From Canna indica (lineage: Eukaryota > Streptophyta > Magnoliopsida > Zingiberales > Cannaceae): DNA of 64,000 bases. Position 1 is the stretch's first letter. Every line of letters starts with the position of its first letter. A model generated the notes under the pieces. That model worked only from the letters and a program-made list of their open reading frames with translations. It was not told the origin of the DNA and did not search any database. A program made the position numbers and the translations under genes. Positions 50,801 through 63,769 of this stretch are shown piece by piece. Where the stretch lies: assembly GCA_034359265.1 (NCBI GenBank), contig CP136893.1, positions 49,983,501 through 50,047,500 on the forward strand. Direction: 5' to 3'.

Positions 50801-51670
50801 AATCGAGTTATTTTTTACAGACTAATGCAGATAATTGCACGATTTTTCGAATAGAATCTTGAACGAAGCCGACTGATTGAACTTCGGGGTATCGGTTCGA
50901 AACGACCAGAAATCTGAGTCCTGAGCGACTCCAGAACATTCACTGTGATGGGAGAAGTTGTTAATCGAGTTATTTTTTACAGACTAATGCAAAGAATTGC
51001 TCGATTTTTCGAATAGAATCTTGAACGAAGCCGACTGATTGAACTTCGGGGTATCGGTTCGAAACGACCAGAAATCTGAGTCCCGAGCGACTCCAGAACA
51101 TTCACTGTGATGGGAGAAGTTGTTAATCGAGTTATTTTTTACAGACTAATGCAGAGAATTGCACGATTTTTCGAATAGAATCTTGAACGAAGCCGACTGA
51201 TTGAACTTCGGGGTATCGGTTCGAAACGACCATAAATCTGAGTCCCGAGCGACTCCAGAACATTCACTGTGATGGGAGAAGTTGTTAATCGAGTTAGTTT
51301 TGAGAAACTAATGCAAAGAATTGCACGCTTTTTGGAATAGAATCTTGAACGAAGCCGACTGATTGAACTTCGGGGTATCGGTTCGAAACGACCAGAAATC
51401 TGAGTCCCGAGCGACTCCAGAACATTCACTGTGATGGGAGAAGTTGTTAATCGAGTTATTTTTGAGAAACTAATGCAAAGAATTGCATGCTTTTTGGAAT
51501 AGAATCTTGAACGAAGCCGACTGATTGAACTTCGGGGTATCGGTTCGAAACGACCAGAAATCTGAGTCCCGAGCGACTCCAGAACATTCACTGTGATGGG
51601 AGAAGTTGTTAATCGAGTTATTTTTTACAGACTAATGCAGATAATTGCACGATTTTTCGAATAGAATCTT
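44833..51670. repeat. 11-monomer HOR continuing with shortened units (7, 11, 8, 11, 5)
   Basis: GCAGATA landmarks at about 44833, 45967, 47749, 49045, 50827 and 51637 give unit lengths of 7, 11, 8, 11 and 5 monomers. Full 11-monomer units alternate with truncated ones. TTATAGAC is present only in the full units (near 47088 and 50168). Truncated units lack the GACAG/GCATGA and TTATAGAC monomers and have extra GAGAAAC types instead. Confidence 0.8.
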
Positions 51671-52182
51671 GAACCAAGCCGACTTATTGAACTTCGGGGT
51701 ATCGGTTCGAAACGACCAGAAATCTGAGTCCCGAGCGACTCCAGAACATTCACTGTGAATGGAGAAGTTGTTAATCGAGTTATTTTTTACAGACTAATGC
51801 AAAGAATTGCTCGATTTTTCGAATAGAATCTTGAACGAAGCCGACTGATTGAACTTCGGGGTATCGGTTCGAAACGACCAGAAATCTGAGTCCCGAGCGA
51901 CTCCAGAACATTCACTGTGATGGGAGAAGTTGTTAATCGAGTTATTTTTTACAGACTAATGCAGAGAATTGCACGATTTTTCGAATAGAATCTTGAACGA
52001 AGCCGACTGATTGAACTTCGGGGTATCGGTTCGAAACGACCAGAAATCTGAGTCCCGAGCGACTCCAGAACATTCACTGTGATGGGAGAAGTTGTTAATC
52101 GAGTTATTTTTTACAGACTAATGCAAAGAATTGCTCGATTTTTCGAATAGAATCTTGAACGAAGCCGACTGATTGAACTTCG

Positions 52183-54450
52183 GGGTATCGGTTCGAAACG
52201 ACCAGAAATCTGAGTCCCGAGCGACTCCAGAACAGTCACTGTGATGGGAGAAGTTGTTAATCGAGTTATTTTTGACAGACTAATGCAAAGAATTGCATGA
52301 TTTTTCGAATAGAATCTTGAACGAAGCCAACTGATTGAACTTCAGGGTATCGGTTCGAAACGACCAGAAATCTGAGTCCCGAGCGACTCCAGAACATTCA
52401 CTGTGATGGGAGAAGTTGTTAATCGAGTTATTTTTTACAGACTAATGCAAAGAATTGCTCGATTTTTCGAATAGAATCTTGAACGAAGCCGACTGATTGA
52501 ACTTCGGGGTATCGGTTCGAAACGACCAGAAATCTGAGTCCCGAGCGACTCCAGAACAGTCACTGTGATGGGAGAAGTTGTTAATCGAGTTATTTTTGAC
52601 AGACTAATGCAAAGAATTGCATGATTTTTCGAATAGAATCTTGAACGAAGCCAACTGATTGAACTTCGGGGTATCGGCTCGAAACGACAAGCAATCTGTG
52701 ACACGAGCGACTCCAGAACATTCACTGTGATGGGAGAAGTTGTTAATCGAGTTATTTTTTACAGACTAATGCAGAGAATTGCACGATTTTTTGAATAGAA
52801 TCTTGAACGAAGCCGACTGATTGAACTTCGGGGTATCGGCTCGGAACGACCAGCAATCTGTGACACGAGCGACTCCAGAACATTCACTGTGATGGGAGAA
52901 GTTGTTAATCGAGTTATTTTTTACAGACTAATGCAGAGAATTGTATGATTTTTTGAATAGAATCTTGAACGAAGCCGACTGATTGAACTTCGGGGTATCG
53001 GCTCGAAACGACCAGCAATCTGTGACCCGAGCGACTCCAGAACATTCACTGTGATGGGAGAAGTTGTTAATCGAGTTATTTTTTACAGACTAATGCAAAG
53101 AATTGCTCAATTTTTCGAATAGAATCTTGAACGAAGCCGACTGATTGAACTTCGGGGTATCGGTTCGAAACGACCAGAAATCTGAGTCCCGAGCGACTCC
53201 AGAACATTCACTGTGATGGGAGAAGTTGTTAATCGAGTTATTTTTTACAGACTAATGCAAAGAATTGCTCGATTTTTCGAATAGAATCTTGAACGAAGCC
53301 GACTGATTGAACTTCGGGGTATCGGTTCGAAACGACCAGAAATCTGAGTCCCGAGCGACTCCAGAACAGTCACTGTGATGGGAGAAGTTGTTAATCGAGT
53401 TATTTTTGACAGACTAATGCAAAGAATTGCATGATTTTTCGAATAGAATCTTGAACGAAGCCAACTGATTGAACTTCAGGGTATCGGTTCGAAACGACCA
53501 GAAATCTGAGTCCCGAGCGACTCCAGAACATTCACTGTGATGGGAGAAGTTGTTAAACGAGTTATTTTTTACAGACTAATGCAAAGAATTGCTCGATTTT
53601 TCGAATAGAATCTTGAACGAAGCCGACTGATTGAACTTCGGGGTATCGGTTCGAAACGACCAGAAATCTGAGTCCCGAGCGACTCCAGAACAGTCACTGT
53701 GATGGGAGAAGTTGTTAATCGAGTTATTTTTGACAGACTAATGCAAAGAATTGCATGATTTTTCGAATAGAATCTTGAACGAAGCCAACTGATTGAACTT
53801 CGGGGTATCGGCTCGAAACGACAAGCAATCTGTGACACGAGCGACTCCAGAACATTCACTGTGATGGGAGAAGTTGTTAATCGAGTTATTTTTTACAGAC
53901 TAATGCAGAGAATTGCACGATTTTTTGAATAGAATCTTGAACGAAGCCGACTGATTGAACTTCGGGGTATCGGCTCGGAACGACCAGCAATCTGTGACAC
54001 GAGCGACTCCAGAACATTCACTGTGATGGGAGAAGTTGTTAATCGAGTTATTTTTTACAGACTAATGCAGAGAATTGTATGATTTTTTGAATAGAATCTT
54101 GAACGAAGCCGACTGATTGAACTTCGGGGTATCGGCTCGAAACGACCAGCAATCTGTGACCCGAGCGACTCCAGAACATTCACTGTGATGGGAGAAGTTG
54201 TTAATCGAGTTATTTTTTACAGACTAATGCAAAGAATTGCTCGATTTTTCGAATAGAATCTTGAACGAAGCCGACTGATTGAACTTCGGGGTATCGGTTC
54301 GAAACGACCAGAAATCTGAGTCCCGAGCGACTCCAGAACATTCACTGTGATGGGAGAAGTTGTTAATCGAGTTATTTTTGAGAAACTAATGCAAAGAATT
54401 GCACGCTTTTTGGAATAGAATCTTGAACGAAGCCGACTGATTGAACTTCG
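52183..54450. repeat. Seven-monomer (1134-bp) tandem duplication
   Basis: Landmarks recur 1134 bp apart between about 52183-53316 and 53317-54450. They are GAACAGTCAC, GCCAACTG/CTTCAGGG, a second GAACAGTCAC, ACAAGCAATC, CTCGGAACG and TTGTATGATTTTTTG. One difference is TTAATCGAG near 52420 against TTAAACGAG near 53554. Ends are approximate. Confidence 0.78.
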
Positions 54451-55026
54451 GGGTATCGGTTCGAAACGACCAGAAATCTGAGTCCCGAGCGACTCCAGAA
54501 CATTCACTGTGATGGGAGAAGTTGTTAATCGAGTTATTTTTTACAGACTAATGCAGGGAATTGCACGATTTTTCGAATAGAATCTTGAACGAAGCCGACT
54601 GATTGAACTTCGGGGTATCGGTTCGAAACGACCAGAAATCTGAGTCCCGAGCGACTCCAGAACATTCACTGTGATGGGAGAAGTTGTTAATCGAGTTATT
54701 TTTTACAGACTAATGCAAAGAATTGCTCGATTTTTCGAATAGAATCTTGAACGAAGCCGACTGATTGAACTTCGGGGTATCGGTTCGAAACGACCAGAAA
54801 TCTGAGTCCCGAGCGACTCCAGAACATTCACTGTGATGGGAGAAGTTGTTAATCGAGTTATTTTTGACAGACTAATGCAAAGAATTGCATGATTTTTCGA
54901 ATAGAATCTTGAACGAAGCCGACTGATTGAACTTCGGGGTATCGGCTCGGAACGACCAGCAATCTGTGACACGAGCGACTCCAGAACATTCACTGTGATG
55001 GGAGAAGTTGTTAATCGAGTTATTTT

Positions 55027-58000
55027 TTACAGACTAATGCAAAGAATTGCTCGATTTTTCGAATAGAATCTTGAACGAAGCCGACTGATTGAACTTCGGG
55101 GTATCGGTTCGAAACGACCAGAAATCTGAGTCCCGAGCGACTCCAGAACAGTCACTGTGATGGGAGAAGTTGTTAATCGAGTTATTTTTGACAGACTAAT
55201 GCAAAGAATTGCATGATTTTTCGAATAGAATCTTGAACGAAGCCAACTGATTGAACTTCGGGGTATCGGCTCGAAACGACAAGCAATCTGTGACACGAGC
55301 GACTCCAGAACATTCACTGTGATGGGAGAAGTTGTTAATCGAGTTATTTTTTACAGACTAATGCAGAGAATTGCACGATTTTTTGAATAGAATCTTGAAC
55401 GAAGCCGACTGATTGAACTTCGGGGTATCGGCTCGAAACGACCAGCAATCTGTGACCCGAGCAACTCCAGAACATTCACTGTGATGGGAGAAGTTGTTAA
55501 TCGAGTTATTTTTGACAGACTAATGCAAAGAATTGCATGATTTTTCGAATAGAATCTTGAACGAAGCCGACTGATTGAACTTCGGGGTATCGGCTCGGAA
55601 CGACCAGCAATCTGTGACACGAGCGACTCCAGAACATTCACTGTGATGGGAGAAGTTGTTAATCGAGTTATTTTTTACAGACTAATGCAGAGAATTGCAC
55701 GATTTTTTGAATAGAATCTTGAACGAAGCCGACTGATTGAACTTCGGGGTATCGGCTCGAAACGACCAGCAATCTGTGACCCGAGCGACTCCAGAACATT
55801 CACTGTGATGGGAGAAGTTGTTAATCGAGTTATTTTTTACAGACTAATGCAAAGAATTGCTCGATTTTTCGAATAGAATCTTGAACGAAGCCGACTGATT
55901 GAACTTCGGGGTATCGGTTCGAAACGACCAGAAATCTGAGTCCCGAGCGACTCCAGAACATTCACTGTGATGGGAGAAGTTGTTAATCGAGTTATTTTTG
56001 AGAAACTAATGCAAAGAATTGCACGCTTTTTGGAATAGAATCTTGAACGAAGCCGACTGATTGAACTTCGGGGTATCGGTTCGAAACGACCAGAAATCTG
56101 AGTCCCGAGCGACTCCAGAACATTCACTGTGATGGGAGAAGTTGTTAATCGAGTTATTTTTGAGAAACTAATGCAGAGAATTGCACGATTTTTCGAATAG
56201 AATCTTGAACGAAGCCGACTGATTGAACTTCGGGGTATCGGTTCGAAACGACCAGAAATCTGAGTCCCGAGCGACTCCAGAACATTCACTGTGATGGGAG
56301 AAGTTGTTAATCGAGTTATTTTTTACAGACTAATGCAGATAATTGCACGATTTTTCGAATAGAATCTTGAACGAAGCCGACTGATTGAACTTCGGGGTAT
56401 CGGTTCGAAACGACCAGAAATCTGAGTCCCGAGCGACTCCAGAACATTCACTGTGATGGGAGAAGTTGTTAATCGAGTTATTTTTGAGAAACTAATGCAA
56501 AGAATTGCACGCTTTTTGGAATAGAATCTTGAACGAAGCCGACTGATTGAACTTCGGGGTATCGGTTCGAAACGACCAGAAATCTGAGTCCCGAGCGACT
56601 CCAGAACATTCACTGTGATGGGAGAAGTTGTTAATCGAGTTATTTTTGAGAAACTAATGCAAAGAATTGCATGCTTTTTGGAATAGAATCTTGAACGAAG
56701 CCGGCTGATTGAACTTCGGGGTATCGGTTCGAAACGACCAGAAATCTGAGTCCCGAGCGACTCCAGAACATTCACTGTGATGGGAGAAGTTGTTAATCGA
56801 GTTATTTTTTACAGACTAATGCAGATAATTGCACGATTTTTCGAATAGAATCTTGAACGAAGCCGACTTATTGAACTTCGGGGTATCGGTTCGAAACGAC
56901 CAGAAATCTGAGTCCCGAGCGACTCCAGAACATTCACTGTGAATGGAGAAGTTGTTAATCGAGTTATTTTTTACAGACTAATGCAAAGAATTGCTCGATT
57001 TTTCGAATAGAATCTTGAACGAAGCCGACTGATTGAACTTCGGGGTATCGGTTCGAAACGACCAGAAATCTGAGTCCCGAGCGACTCCAGAACATTCACT
57101 GTGATGGGAGAAGTTGTTAATCGAGTTATTTTTTACAGACTAATGCAGAGAATTGCACGATTTTTCGAATAGAATCTTGAACGAAGCCGACTGATTGAAC
57201 TTCGGGGTATCGGTTCGAAACGACCAGAAATCTGAGTCCCGAGCGACTCCAGAACATTCACTGTGATGGGAGAAGTTGTTAATCGAGTTATTTTTTACAG
57301 ACTAATGCAAAGAATTGCTCGATTTTTCGAATAGAATCTTGAACGAAGCCGACTGATTGAACTTCGGGGTATCGGTTCGAAACGACCAGAAATCTGAGTC
57401 CCGAGCGACTCCAGAACAGTCACTGTGATGGGAGAAGTTGTTAATCGAGTTATTTTTGACAGACTAATGCAAAGAATTGCATGATTTTTCGAATAGAATC
57501 TTGAACGAAGCCAACTGATTGAACTTCAGGGTATCGGTTCGAAACGACCAGAAATCTGAGTCCCGAGCGACTCCAGAACATTCACTGTGATGGGAGAAGT
57601 TGTTAATCGAGTTATTTTTTACAGACTAATGCAAAGAATTGCTCGATTTTTCGAATAGAATCTTGAACGAAGCCGACTGATTGAACTTCGGGGTATCGGT
57701 TCGAAACGACCAGAAATCTGAGTCCCGAGCGACTCCAGAACAGTCACTGTGATGGGAGAAGTTGTTAATCGAGTTATTTTTGACAGACTAATGCAAAGAA
57801 TTGCATGATTTTTCGAATAGAATCTTGAACGAAGCCAACTGATTGAACTTCGGGGTATCGGCTCGAAACGACAAGCAATCTGTGAGACGAGCGACTCCAG
57901 AACATTCACTGTGATGGGAGAAGTTGTTAATCGAGTTATTTTTGACAGACTAATGCAAAGAATTGCATGATTTTTCGAATAGAATCTTGAACGAAGCCGA

Positions 58001-58104
58001 CTGATTGAACTTCGGGGTATCGGCTCGGAACGACCAGCAATCTGTGACACGAGCGACTCCAGAACATTCACTGTGATGGGAGAAGTTGTTAATCGAGTTA
58101 TTTT
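55027..58104. repeat. 19-monomer HOR (3078 bp), copy 1
   Basis: The variant order recurs 3078 bp downstream: GAACAGTCAC/ACAAGC, GAGCAACTCC, the GAGAAAC-GCAGAG recombinant monomer near 56165, two GCAGATA monomers three monomers apart, and GTGAATGG. Private changes include GCCGGCTG near 56701. Confidence 0.82.
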
Positions 58105-61100
58105 TTACAGACTAATGCAAAGAATTGCTCGATTTTTCGAATAGAATCTTGAACGAAGCCGACTGATTGAACTTCGGGGTATCGGTTCGAAACGACCAGA
58201 AATCTGAGTCCCGAGCGACTCCAGAACAGTCACTGTGATGGGAGAAGTTGTTAATCGAGTTATTTTTGACAGACTAATGCAAAGAATTGCATGATTTTTC
58301 GAATAGAATCTTGAACGAAGCCAACTGATTGAACTTCGGGGTATCGGCTCGAAACGACAAGCAATCTGTGACACGAGCGACTCCAGAACATTCACTGTGA
58401 TGGGAGAAGTTGTTAATCGAGTTATTTTTTACAGACTAATGCAGAGAATTGCACGATTTTTTGAATAGAATCTTGAACGAAGCCGACTGATTGAACTTCG
58501 GGGTATCGGCTCGAAACGACCAGCAATCTGTGACCCGAGCAACTCCAGAACATTCACTGTGATGGGAGAAGTTGTTAATCGAGTTATTTTTGACAGACTA
58601 ATGCAAAGAATTGCATGATTTTTCGAATAGAATCTTGAACGAAGCCGACTGATTGAACTTCGGGGTATCGGCTCGGAACGACCAGCAATCTGTGACACGA
58701 GCGACTCCAGAACATTCACTGTGATGGGAGAAGTTGTTAATCGAGTTATTTTTTACAGACTAATGCAGAGAATTGCACGATTTTTTGAATAGAATCTTGA
58801 ACGAAGCCGACTGATTGAACTTCGGGGTATCGGCTCGAAACGACCAGCAATCTGTGACCCGAGCGACTCCAGAACATTCACTGTGATGGGAGAAGTTGTT
58901 AATCGAGTTATTTTTTACAGACTAATGCAAAGAATTGCTCGATTTTTCGAATAGAATCTTGAACGAAGCCGACTGATTGAACTTCGGGGTATCGGTTCGA
59001 AACGACCAGAAATCTGAGTCCCGAGCGACTCCAGAACATTCACTGTGATGGGAGAAGTTGTTAATCGAGTTATTTTTGAGAAACTAATGCAAAGAATTGC
59101 ACGCTTTTTGGAATAGAATCTTGAACGAAGCCGACTGATTGAACTTCGGGGTATCGGTTCGAAACGACCAGAAATCTGAGTCCCGAGCGACTCCAGAACA
59201 TTCACTGTGATGGGAGAAGTTGTTAATCGAGTTATTTTTGAGAAACTAATGCAGAGAATTGCACGATTTTTCGAATAGAATCTTGAACGAAGCCGACTGA
59301 TTGAACTTCGGGGTATCGGTTCGAAACGACCAGAAATCTGAGTCCCGAGCGACTCCAGAACATTCACTGTGATGGGAGAAGTTGTTAATCGAGTTATTTT
59401 TTACAGACTAATGCAGATAATTGCACGATTTTTCGAATAGAATCTTGAACGAAGCCGACTGATTGAACTTCGGGGTATCGGTTCGAAACGACCAGAAATC
59501 TGAGTCCCGAGCGACTCCAGAACATTCACTGTGATGGGAGAAGTTGTTAATCGAGTTATTTTTGAGAAACTAATGCAAAGAATTGCACGCTTTTTGGAAT
59601 AGAATCTTGAACGAAGCCGACTGATTGAACTTCGGGGTATCGGTTCGAAACGACCAGAAATCTGAGTCCCGAGCGACTCCAGAACATTCACTGTGATGGG
59701 AGAAGTTGTTAATCGAGTTATTTTTGAGAAACTAATGCAAAGAATTGCATGCTTTTTGGAATAGAATCTTGAACGAAGCCGACTGATTGAACTTCGGGGT
59801 ATCGGTTCGAAACGACCAGAAATCTGAGTCCCGAGCGACTCCAGAACATTCACTGTGATGGGAGAAGTTGTTAATCGAGTTATTTTTTACAGACTAATGC
59901 AGATAATTGCACGATTTTTCGAATAGAATCTTGAACGAAGCCGACTTATTGAACTTCGGGGTATCGGTTCGAAACGACCAGAAATCTGAGTCCCGAGCGA
60001 CTCCAGAACATTCACTGTGAATGGAGAAGTTGTTAATCGAGTTATTTTTTACAGACTAATGCAAAGAATTGCTCGATTTTTCGAATAGAATCTTGAACGA
60101 AGCCGACTGATTGAACTTCGGGGTATCGGTTCGAAACGACCAGAAATCTGAGTCCCGAGCGACTCCAGAACATTCACTGTGATGGGAGAAGTTGTTAATC
60201 GAGTTATTTTTTACAGACTAATGCAGAGAATTGCACGATTTTTCGAATAGAATCTTGAACGAAGCCGACTGATTGAACTTCGGGGTATCGGTTCGAAACG
60301 ACCAGAAATCTGAGTCCCGAGCGACTCCAGAACATTCACTGTGATGGGAGAAGTTGTTAATCGAGTTATTTTTTACAGACTAATGCAAAGAATTGCTCGA
60401 TTTTTCGAATAGAATCTTGAACGAAGCCGACTGATTGAACTTCGGGGTATCGGTTCGAAACGACCAGAAATCTGAGTCCCGAGCGACTCCAGAACAGTCA
60501 CTGTGATGGGAGAAGTTGTTAATCGAGTTATTTTTGACAGACTAATGCAAAGAATTGCATGATTTTTCGAATAGAATCTTGAACGAAGCCAACTGATTGA
60601 ACTTCAGGGTATCGGTTCGAAACGACCAGAAATCTGAGTCCCGAGCGACTCCAGAACATTCACTGTGATGGGAGAAGTTGTTAATCGAGTTATTTTTTAC
60701 AGACTAATGCAAAGAATTGCTCGATTTTTCGAATAGAATCTTGAACGAAGCCGACTGATTGAACTTCGGGGTATCGGTTCGAAACGACCAGAAATCTGAG
60801 TCCCGAGCGACTCCAGAACAGTCACTGTGATGGGAGAAGTTGTTAATCGAGTTATTTTTGACAGACTAATGCAAAGAATTGCATGATTTTTCGAATAGAA
60901 TCTTGAACGAAGCCAACTGATTGAACTTCGGGGTATCGGCTCGAAACGACAAGCAATCTGTGAGACGAGCGACTCCAGAACATTCACTGTGATGGGAGAA
61001 GTTGTTAATCGAGTTATTTTTGACAGACTAATGCAAAGAATTGCATGATTTTTCGAATAGAATCTTGAACGAAGCCAACTGATTGAACTTCGGGGTATCG

Positions 61101-61182
61101 GCTCGAAACGACAAGCAATCTGTGACACGAGCGACTCCAGAACATTCACTGTGATGGGAGAAGTTGTTAATCGAGTTATTTT
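58105..61182. repeat. 19-monomer HOR (3078 bp), copy 2
   Basis: This copy follows copy 1 at 3078 bp through nearly its whole length. It then joins the next unit at a position that skips two monomers: the monomer ending near 61149 has ACAAGCAATC, where copy 1 has CTCGGAACG. The following unit therefore aligns at 2754 bp. Confidence 0.82.
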
Positions 61183-63769
61183 TTACAGACTAATGCAGAG
61201 AATTGCACGATTTTTTGAATAGAATCTTGAACGAAGCCGACTGATTGAACTTCGGGGTATCGGCTCGAAACGACCAGCAATCTGTGACCCGAGCAACTCC
61301 AGAACATTCACTGTGATGGGAGAAGTTGTTAATCGAGTTATTTTTGACAGACTAATGCAAAGAATTGCATGATTTTTCGAATAGAATCTTGAACGAAGCC
61401 GACTGATTGAACTTCGGGGTATCGGCTCGGAACGACCAGCAATCTGTGACACGAGCGACTCCAGAACATTCACTGTGATGGGAGAAGTTGTTAATCGAGT
61501 TATTTTTTACAGACTAATGCAGAGAATTGCACGATTTTTTGAATAGAATCTTGAACGAAGCCGACTGATTGAACTTCGGGGTATCGGCTCGAAACGACCA
61601 GCAATCTGTGACCCGAGCGACTCCAGAACATTCACTGTGATGGGAGAAGTTGTTAATCGAGTTATTTTTTACAGACTAATGCAAAGAATTGCTCGATTTT
61701 TCGAATAGAATCTTGAACGAAGCCGACTGATTGAACTTCGGGGTATCGGTTCGAAACGACCAGAAATCTGAGTCCCGAGCGACTCCAGAACATTCACTGT
61801 GATGGGAGAAGTTGTTAATCGAGTTATTTTTGAGAAACTAATGCAAAGAATTGCACGCTTTTTGGAATAGAATCTTGAACGAAGCCGACTGATTGAACTT
61901 CGGGGTATCGGTTCGAAACGACCAGAAATCTGAGTCCCGAGCGACTCCAGAACATTCACTGTGATGGGAGAAGTTGTTAATCGAGTTATTTTTGAGAAAC
62001 TAATGCAGAGAATTGCACGATTTTTCGAATAGAATCTTGAACGAAGCCGACTGATTGAACTTCGGGGTATCGGTTCGAAACGACCAGAAATCTGAGTCCC
62101 GAGCGACTCCAGAACATTCACTGTGATGGGAGAAGTTGTTAATCGAGTTATTTTTTACAGACTAATGCAGATAATTGCACGATTTTTCGAATAGAATCTT
62201 GAACGAAGCCGACTGATTGAACTTCGGGGTATCGGTTCGAAACGACCAGAAATCTGAGTCCCGAGCGACTCCAGAACATTCACTGTGATGGGAGAAGTTG
62301 TTAATCGAGTTATTTTTGAGAAACTAATGCAAAGAATTGCACGCTTTTTGGAATAGAATCTTGAACGAAGCCGACTGATTGAACTTCGGGGTATCGGTTC
62401 GAAACGACCAGAAATCTGAGTCCCGAGCGACTCCAGAACATTCACTGTGATGGGAGAAGTTGTTAATCGAGTTATTTTTGAGAAACTAATGCAAAGAATT
62501 GCATGCTTTTTGGAATAGAATCTTGAACGAAGCCGACTGATTGAACTTCGGGGTATCGGTTCGAAACGACCAGAAATCTGAGTCCCGAGCGACTCCAGAA
62601 CATTCACTGTGATGGGAGAAGTTGTTAATCGAGTTATTTTTTACAGACTAATGCAGATAATTGCACGATTTTTCGAATAGAATCTTGAACGAAGCCGACT
62701 TATTGAACTTCGGGGTATCGGTTCGAAACGACCAGAAATCTGAGTCCCGAGCGACTCCAGAACATTCACTGTGAATGGAGAAGTTGTTAATCGAGTTATT
62801 TTTTACAGACTAATGCAAAGAATTGCTCGATTTTTCGAATAGAATCTTGAACGAAGCCGACTGATTGAACTTCGGGGTATCGGTTCGAAACGACCAGAAA
62901 TCTGAGTCCCGAGCGACTCCAGAACATTCACTGTGATGGGAGAAGTTGTTAATCGAGTTATTTTTTACAGACTAATGCAGAGAATTGCACGATTTTTCGA
63001 ATAGAATCTTGAACGAAGCCGACTGATTGAACTTCGGGGTATCGGTTCGAAACGACCAGAAATCTGAGTCCCGAGCGACTCCAGAACATTCACTGTGATG
63101 GGAGAAGTTGTTAATCGAGTTATTTTTTACAGACTAATGCAAAGAATTGCTCGATTTTTCGAATAGAATCTTGAACGAAGCCGACTGATTGAACTTCGGG
63201 GTATCGGTTCGAAACGACCAGAAATCTGAGTCCCGAGCGACTCCAGAACAGTCACTGTGATGGGAGAAGTTGTTAATCGAGTTATTTTTGACAGACTAAT
63301 GCAAAGAATTGCATGATTTTTCGAATAGAATCTTGAACGAAGCCAACTGATTGAACTTCAGGGTATCGGTTCGAAACGACCAGAAATCTGAGTCCCGAGC
63401 GACTCCAGAACATTCACTGTGATGGGAGAAGTTGTTAATCGAGTTATTTTTTACAGACTAATGCAAAGAATTGCTCGATTTTTCGAATAGAATCTTGAAC
63501 GAAGCCGACTGATTGAACTTCGGGGTATCGGTTCGAAACGACCAGAAATCTGAGTCCCGAGCGACTCCAGAACAGTCACTGTGATGGGAGAAGTTGTTAA
63601 TCGAGTTATTTTTGACAGACTAATGCAAAGAATTGCATGATTTTTCGAATAGAATCTTGAACGAAGCCAACTGATTGAACTTCGGGGTATCGGCTCGAAA
63701 CGACAAGCAATCTGTGAGACGAGCGACTCCAGAACATTCACTGTGATGGGAGAAGTTGTTAATCGAGTT
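61183..63769. repeat. 17-monomer derivative of the 19-monomer HOR
   Basis: It aligns to 58429-61016 at a constant 2754-bp offset and lacks the first two monomers of the 19-monomer unit. After about 63770 the order switches to that seen near 52750 and 53880 (CTCGGAACG, then TTGTATGATTTTTTG), and the window ends within it. Confidence 0.8.

Larger units (their letters stand above)
30125..51670. repeat. Zone 3: homogeneous array with 5- and 11-monomer units
   Basis: From here the GAAGGAAGCC/CTTGGGAATA monomers and the 161-bp monomers are no longer found, and every landmark stays in a fixed 162-bp phase. Markers are GCAGATAATTGC, CTCGAAATGACC followed by TTTGGCGTATCGG, and TTATAGAC. GCAGATA recurs at monomer spacings of 23, 16, 22, 11, 11, 7, 11, 8, 11 and 5. 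Copies differ by fewer private changes than in zone 1, which suggests more recent homogenisation. Confidence 0.82.

Noticed and set aside
51751..51765. Single-base insertion in GTGAATGG monomers
   Set aside because: GTGATGGG to GTGAATGG keeps the length the same and the 162-bp phase does not change across these sites. It is a substitution-type change.
863..63741. About 80 minus-strand open reading frames of 63-312 codons as protein-coding genes
   Set aside because: All are the same 54-codon satellite reading. They begin at GTG or TTG, have no in-frame ATG, are cut by recurrent stops, shift frame at each 161-bp monomer and have no gene-like context. They follow from a monomer length divisible by three.
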